A stretch of 9,511 nucleotides of DNA from Gammaproteobacteria bacterium (lineage in GTDB: Bacteria > Pseudomonadota > Gammaproteobacteria > Steroidobacterales > Steroidobacteraceae), in the NCBI GenBank assembly GCA_030039615.1, contig JASHVF010000291.1, positions 1-9,511 on the forward strand. The letters run 5' to 3'. Shown piece after piece: positions 5,770 to 9,511 of the stretch. Both the position numbers and the translations under genes were made by a program. Under the pieces are notes generated by a model. It worked only from the letters and a program-made list of their open reading frames with translations, was not told where the DNA came from and did not search any database. Position 1 is the stretch's first letter. Each line of letters begins with the position of its first letter.

Positions 5770-6618
5770 TCAGAGCGCCGCCGCCGTTTCCGCTGCGACC
5801 CCGTCGACCGCCGGATGGGCGGCCGCGTGCGCCTCGTTCGGGCGCGCCTCGGGCGCTTGCGCCGGCGGGGCCGCCTCCTCGGGCGCTTGGGACGCGGGCT
5901 GCGGCGGGGAATCGCCGGCGGGCTGCTCTGTGCCCTCTGGAGGCGCGCCGCGCGGGCTGAGCGAGTCGTCCGCGGTCCCCGTGAGCCAGGTCACGAGCGA
6001 GCCCCACTGCTCGACGTCGCTGCGTGCGAGGTAGCTCTTCATCTCGTGAACACCCGTGCCCTGCTCGGCGGCGCGCACGTAGTTCTGCGAATCACGGATG
6101 ATGGCCACGATCGGGATCCCGAGCGTGTGCAGGAAGCGGATCAGCGCCTGATACATGAGGGTGTTGCGCCGCACGCGGTTGGCGATGACGCCGATGCGGT
6201 TCTCCTCGCGCGGAATCTTGGCCACCAGCAGCAGGTCGCCGATGCAGCGCGAGCAGGTATGGATATCGATGTCGGACGGCAGCACCGGCACGAGGATCTT
6301 GTGCGCGTCGCGGGTGATCTCCGGAAGCTGCCGGGGCTCGACCGCCGCCGGGGTGTCGACGATCACATGGGTGGCCTCGTCGGGAATGCGCAACTGGAAC
6401 GAGCGCGTCGTGCGGCTGTCCTTCGCGAACGCCGCGATTACGTGGATCGGCGGCTGTGTCGGCTGGCGCTTCTTCGCCCAGCGGACCGAGGATCCCTGCG
6501 GATCGAAGTCCATGAGGACCGGCCGCTGGCCGCGGGTGGCGAAGTAGCTCGCCAGGTTGGTCGCAATGGTCGTCTTGCCGGACCCGCCCTTAGGGTTCAG
6601 GACGACGATGCGCTGCAT
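5770..6618 (-). CDS. Orphan ParA/MinD-type ATPase with a long disordered C-terminal tail
   Basis: A 282-residue P-loop ATPase of the ParA family, which positions DNA or protein cargo by ATP-driven dimerisation on the nucleoid. The deviant Walker A is KGGSGKTT (10-17) with signature lysine K10 and K15. MDFDPQGSS (36-44) is the Walker A' and switch region. VIVDTPA (85-91) is Walker B with D88. The ATPase core ends near 216. The remaining 66 residues are rich in Pro, Ala and Glu and look disordered, longer than in most small ParA proteins. The ATG at 6618 puts the first strand and P-loop at the usual distance from the N terminus; the open frame runs further upstream but that part looks non-coding. 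No ParB, parS or Par operon is visible, so it is probably not the chromosomal ParA. The neighbours are a convergent small basic protein and a divergent 59-residue ORF. The family call is firm; the cargo is unknown. Confidence 0.9.
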   Translation of the reverse strand: MQRIVVLNPKGGSGKTTIATNLASYFATRGQRPVLMDFDPQGSSVRWAKKRQPTQPPIHVIAAFAKDSRTTRSFQLRIPDEATHVIVDTPAAVEPRQLPEITRDAHKILVPVLPSDIDIHTCSRCIGDLLLVAKIPREENRIGVIANRVRRNTLMYQALIRFLHTLGIPIVAIIRDSQNYVRAAEQGTGVHEMKSYLARSDVEQWGSLVTWLTGTADDSLSPRGAPPEGTEQPAGDSPPQPASQAPEEAAPPAQAPEARPNEAHAAAHPAVDGVAAETAAAL

Positions 6619-6744
6619 GATGGCTGGTGGGGTTCTGTAATGTCGGCGCGACGCGGGTCTCATCAAGCGTACGCACGCCCCCGGATGCCTGCAAGCCGAC
6701 GCGCGATTGTGAGCGCGCGCACGCCGCCGCGCCCGCCGTCTCCG

Positions 6745-6750
6745 TAGAGT
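6745..6750 (+). promoter_or_regulatory. -10-like hexamer placed for a leaderless small transcript
   Basis: TAGAGT (6745-6750) fits TANNNT and ends 7 nt before the ATG at 6758, with no Shine-Dalgarno in between (CGGCCCA). It lies in the 139-bp divergent gap between the parA-like gene and the 59-residue ORF. No -35 is seen. Confidence 0.35.
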
Positions 6751-6757
6751 CGGCCCA

Positions 6758-6937
6758 ATGGAGATCTTCCTGCACCTTTGGGACGAGCTCGACGACCTGG
6801 CGAGCCTCTGTCGCCACGCGGCGACCTCCACGGCCTCCGAGCTCCTCGACGCCGCAGCGCCCCTGGCAGCCGGCGCCGCCGCCTGCGGCCTGCTGGTGCT
6901 CGAGGGTGCCTCCCGGGCGCTGCGCCTCACGGCCTGA
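6758..6937 (+). CDS. Small hypothetical protein (59 residues), possible single membrane segment
   Basis: This short open frame lies in the 406-bp gap between the parA-like gene and htpG. It starts MEIFLHLWDELDDLASLCRH and ends with TGA at 6937. About nine in ten of its codons end in G or C, as in the real genes around it, which favours true coding. The first 20 residues form an acidic amphipathic helix; residues about 30-50 are Ala/Leu/Gly-rich and could span or touch the membrane. There is no RBS; instead a -10-like box sits 7 nt before the ATG. I do not recognise the family. It ends 27 nt before the htpG heat-shock promoter, so it is a separate unit from htpG. It could still be a chance open frame in GC-rich sequence. 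Confidence 0.5.
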   Translation: MEIFLHLWDELDDLASLCRHAATSTASELLDAAAPLAAGAAACGLLVLEGASRALRLTA

Positions 6938-6964
6938 TTTTCCGGTCGGCCGCACCCCGCGGCG

Positions 6965-6993
6965 CTTGAAAATTTCGCGCTGACTCCCAAGAT
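6965..6993 (+). promoter_or_regulatory. Sigma-32 (RpoH) heat-shock promoter of htpG
   Basis: CTTGAAA (6965-6971) is the full sigma-32 -35 consensus. After a 14-nt spacer comes CCCAAGAT (6986-6993), close to CCCATnT. RNA would start near 7000, about 25 nt before the htpG ATG. htpG is a classic RpoH-regulated gene, so the position and match reinforce each other. GCGC-TT-GAAA-A-TTTC-GCGC (6962-6980) is also an imperfect inverted repeat over the -35. Confidence 0.75.
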
Positions 6994-7024
6994 CGCCGTC
7001 CTGTAAGCCGCATTCGAGCGGCGG

Positions 7025-8968
7025 ATGGCGCGCATGCAAGGTACCGAAACCCCGGACGCCGGCACGACCCGGCAGACGCACGGCTTCCAGGCTGAGGTTC
7101 GTGAGCTTCTGAAGCTCATGATCCATTCGCTCTACAGCCACCGCGAGATCTTTCTCCGCGAGCTCATCTCCAACGCATCGGATGCCTGCGACCGGCTGCG
7201 CTTCCTCGCGATCGCCGACAGCTCGCTGCTCGCCGCCGACCCGGAGCTCAGCATCCGCGTCGATGCCGACCCGACTGCCGGCACCGTCACCATCACCGAC
7301 AACGGCATCGGCATGACGCGCGAGGAGGCGATCGCCAATCTCGGCACCATCGCGCGCTCGGGCACGGCCGAGTTCTTTCGCTCGCTCCCCAAGGATGATC
7401 AGCAGGCGTCGCAGCTCATCGGCCAGTTCGGCGTGGGCTTCTACTCCGCCTTCATCGTCGCCGACCGCGTCGAGGTCCACTCGCGCAAGGCCGGCGCCGC
7501 TCCCGAGACGGGGGTGCGCTGGGAATCGCGCGCCGAAGGAGATTTCACCGTCGAGACGCTGACGCGCGCCGAGCGTGGCACATCCGTCACGCTGCACCTC
7601 AAGGAGGACGCACGCGAGTTCGCCGATGCATTCCGGCTGCGCAGCCTCATCCGCCGCTACTCCGATCACATCGGCTTCCCGGTGCGCATGCGCAAGGAGG
7701 GCGAGGCCTCGCTCGAATACGAGGTCGTGAACCAGGCGAAGGCGCTGTGGACACTGCCGCGCACCCAGATCACGGACGAGGAGTACCGCCAGTTCTACCA
7801 GTATCTGGCGCATGACTTCACCGACCCGCTCGCCTGGAGCCACAACAAGGTCGAGGGCAAGCGCGAATACACCAGCCTGCTCTACATCCCGGGCAAGGCG
7901 CCCTTCGACCTCTACCAGCGCGAGGCGGTGCGGGGCCTGAAGCTCTATGTACGGCGCGTCTTCATCATGGACGACGCCGAGCAGTTCCTGCCGCTCTACC
8001 TGCGCTTCGTGAAGGGCGTGGTGGACTCGAGCGACCTGCCGCTCAACGTCTCGCGCGAGCTCCTGCAGCAGGAGCCCGAAGTCGAGGCCATCCGCTCGGG
8101 GCTCACCCGGCGGGTGCTCGATCTGCTCGCCCGGCTCGCGAAGGACGAGCCGGAAAAGTACGCCACTTTCTGGAAGGAATTCGGCGCGGTGCTCAAGGAG
8201 GGCATCGCGCAGGACCAGGCCAATGAGGCGGCGCTGCTGCCGCTGCTGCGCTTCGCCAGCACCGCGCTCCCCGACAACAGCCCGTCCGCGAGCCTTGCCG
8301 ACTACCTCGGCCGCATGCAGCCCGGACAGGAGCGCATCTACTACGTGATCGCCGAGACGCTCGATGCGGCGCGCGCGCATCCGGCTATCGAGGCGCTCAA
8401 GGCCCGCGGCCTCGAGGTGCTGCTGCTCGCCGAGCGGATCGACGAATGGGTCATGGGACAGCTCGAGACTTACGAGGGCAAGCGTTTCAAGGACGCCGCG
8501 CGCGGTGATCTCGAGCTCGGCGGACTCGCCAGCGAGGCCGACAAGATGCGCCACGACGCCGAGCTCAAGGAGAGCAAGGGGCTGCTCAAGCGCATCAAGG
8601 ACTCCCTCGGCGAGCGCGTCACCGAGGTGCGCATCAGCGACCGCCTGCGCGAGTCGCCGGCGTGCCTGGTGCTCGGCGAGCACGACCTCGGGGACCGCCT
8701 GCGGCGCATGCTCGCCGCCGCCGGCCAGAAGACTCCCGACGCGCGTCCGCTGCTCGAGGTGAACGTCAGCCATCCGCTGGTGAGGTACCTCGACGCGATC
8801 GCCGACGCCGGTCAATTCAACGAGCTGGCGCAGCTGCTCTACGAGCAGGCGCAGCTCGCCGAGGGCGCCGTGCTCGCCAATCCCCCGGAGTTCGTGCTGC
8901 GGCTGAATCGCCTGCTGGTGCGGCTCTCCGCCGGCCCGCAGGACGGTTCGCCGGCCGCTAGCTCCTGA
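7025..8968 (+). CDS. htpG: Molecular chaperone HtpG (bacterial Hsp90)
   Basis: A 647-residue cytoplasmic ATP-dependent chaperone that works as a dimer with DnaK on late folding and refolding of client proteins. The GHKL ATPase domain (about 20-235) has the catalytic glutamate E46 and N50 in RELISNASDA, the D92 motif TDNGIGM, and GQFGVGFYSAF (133-143). The middle domain carries the ATPase arginine R344 in LNVSRELLQQ. The C-terminal dimerisation domain ends with NVSHPLVRYL and a Leu-rich helix pair. Length is slightly above E. coli (624), partly because about 18 residues precede the conserved THGFQAEVRELLKLM block. A second ATG at 7034 is an equally possible start; neither has a strong Shine-Dalgarno. 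It has its own heat-shock promoter and is followed by a hairpin, so it is probably monocistronic. Identification is firm. Confidence 0.97.
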   Translation: MARMQGTETPDAGTTRQTHGFQAEVRELLKLMIHSLYSHREIFLRELISNASDACDRLRFLAIADSSLLAADPELSIRVDADPTAGTVTITDNGIGMTREEAIANLGTIARSGTAEFFRSLPKDDQQASQLIGQFGVGFYSAFIVADRVEVHSRKAGAAPETGVRWESRAEGDFTVETLTRAERGTSVTLHLKEDAREFADAFRLRSLIRRYSDHIGFPVRMRKEGEASLEYEVVNQAKALWTLPRTQITDEEYRQFYQYLAHDFTDPLAWSHNKVEGKREYTSLLYIPGKAPFDLYQREAVRGLKLYVRRVFIMDDAEQFLPLYLRFVKGVVDSSDLPLNVSRELLQQEPEVEAIRSGLTRRVLDLLARLAKDEPEKYATFWKEFGAVLKEGIAQDQANEAALLPLLRFASTALPDNSPSASLADYLGRMQPGQERIYYVIAETLDAARAHPAIEALKARGLEVLLLAERIDEWVMGQLETYEGKRFKDAARGDLELGGLASEADKMRHDAELKESKGLLKRIKDSLGERVTEVRISDRLRESPACLVLGEHDLGDRLRRMLAAAGQKTPDARPLLEVNVSHPLVRYLDAIADAGQFNELAQLLYEQAQLAEGAVLANPPEFVLRLNRLLVRLSAGPQDGSPAASS

Positions 8969-8989
8969 GCTCAGCCACAGGGACGTGCC

Positions 8990-9006
8990 CGCCGCCGAAG
9001 GCGGCG
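8990..9006 (+). terminator. Possible htpG 3' hairpin
   Basis: CGCCGCC (8990-8996) and GGCGGCG (9000-9006) form a perfect 7-bp GC stem with a GAA loop, 21 nt after the htpG stop. Only ATTTA (9010-9014) follows rather than a real T-run, so this is a weak intrinsic terminator at best. Confidence 0.4.
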
Positions 9007-9015
9007 AGCATTTAC

Positions 9016-9021
9016 TAGAAT
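9016..9021 (+). promoter_or_regulatory. -10-like hexamer placed for a leaderless hydrolase transcript
   Basis: TAGAAT (9016-9021) matches the -10 consensus at five of six positions and ends 6 nt before the ATG at 9028 (GCGCGC between). There is no Shine-Dalgarno. It is the best of three such boxes in the window. Confidence 0.5.
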
Positions 9022-9027
9022 GCGCGC

Positions 9028-9511
9028 ATGGTGCTGAAACCCCCGCGCGCCGAGCGTCTGACGATCGAAGGTCCGGCAGGGGGTCTGCAGGCGCTCATCG
9101 AGACGCCGCAGGCCGGGCACGGCGAGCCGCCCGGCGCCGTCGCCGCGTTCGCCGTCGTCTGCCATCCGCACCCGCTGTTCGGCGGCACGATGGAGAACAA
9201 GGTCGTGTATGCGGTGGCGCGCGCCTTCGAACAGCTGGGCGCGCCCGCCGTCCGCTTCAACTTCCGCGGCGTCGCCGCCAGCGCCGGCAGCTACGGCGAG
9301 GGGCGCGGTGAGAGCGAGGATGCGCTCGCGGTCATCGACTTCGGCCGGCGGCGCTGGCCCGGCGCGGCGCTGTGGCTCGCGGGATTCTCATTTGGCGGCG
9401 CGGTGGCGCTGCGGGTGGCGGCGGCCGCATCAGCCGCGCGGCTGGTGCTGGTAGCGCCCGGGATCACCCGGCTCGAGCGCGCCGACTTCGACGCCGCGCG
9501 TGGTGCGCAGC
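9028..9511 (+). CDS. Alpha/beta hydrolase, COG2945 type (3' truncated)
   Basis: The first 161 codons of a gene that runs off the right edge. The fold is shown by VVCHPHPLFGGTMENKVV (43-60), RFNFRGV (76-82), SAGSYGEGRGE (85-95) and the nucleophile elbow GFSFGG with serine S121. These match a widespread group of small bacterial serine hydrolases related to dienelactone hydrolase (COG2945), usually about 210-220 residues. The substrate is unknown, and the acid and histidine of the triad lie beyond the edge. There is no signal peptide, so it is cytoplasmic. RGVAAS replaces the more common RGVGAS. It starts 59 nt after htpG with its own -10-like box and no RBS, so it is probably expressed separately. 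Confidence 0.87.
   Translation, partial: MVLKPPRAERLTIEGPAGGLQALIETPQAGHGEPPGAVAAFAVVCHPHPLFGGTMENKVVYAVARAFEQLGAPAVRFNFRGVAASAGSYGEGRGESEDALAVIDFGRRRWPGAALWLAGFSFGGAVALRVAAAASAARLVLVAPGITRLERADFDAARGAQ

Noticed and set aside
6590..8815. Long minus-strand open frame antisense to htpG
   Set aside because: htpG is certain on the plus strand and the antisense frame has no domain; it arises from strong third-position G/C bias.
1..9511. Mobile element, CRISPR array or phage remnant
   Set aside because: No transposase, integrase, cas gene, regularly spaced repeats or terminal inverted repeats were seen; all large genes are ordinary chromosomal families.

Overview
The window is GC-rich bacterial chromosome with dense coding and strongly G/C-biased third codon positions. 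The gene families (class II ribonucleotide reductase, PpnN, a MltD-like transglycosylase, a YafK-type L,D-transpeptidase, HtpG) point to a gammaproteobacterium, perhaps near the Xanthomonadales, Nevskiales or Steroidobacterales. That placement is an inference from protein families and codon bias, not a phylogeny. I see no insertion sequence, integrase, prophage gene, CRISPR array, tRNA or rRNA.

Layout, left to right. (1) The 3' end of nrdJ (B12-dependent ribonucleotide reductase), closed by a textbook intrinsic terminator. (2) A gene-poor stretch, about 660-1129, that opens with a second intrinsic terminator facing the other way and contains several inverted repeats; a leftward transcript, possibly a structured small RNA, should end there. 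(3) A cell-wall pair: an exported lytic transglycosylase with LysM modules (1130-3127) and an exported L,D-transpeptidase (3212-3760) with its own TATAAT box. (4) ppnN, a nucleotide nucleosidase. (5) An unrecognised 88-residue basic protein, convergent with an orphan ParA-type ATPase on the minus strand. (6) A 59-residue small ORF divergent from parA. (7) htpG (Hsp90) behind a good sigma-32-type heat-shock promoter. (8) The start of an alpha/beta hydrolase that runs off the right edge.

Most of this is housekeeping: DNA precursor synthesis and nucleotide turnover (nrdJ, ppnN), peptidoglycan remodelling, protein folding, and a positioning ATPase. Only the two wall genes look functionally linked by position. 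Their short spacing would allow co-transcription, although the internal -10 box suggests the second gene can also be expressed alone.

The less ordinary points are: the face-to-face terminators and repeat-rich region after nrdJ; TANNNT-like -10 hexamers sitting only 6-7 nt before three start codons (ppnN, the 59-residue ORF, the hydrolase), which suggests leaderless mRNAs; and an orphan ParA with a long Pro/Ala/Glu-rich tail beside an unknown small basic protein. I did not find a clear new multi-gene system.
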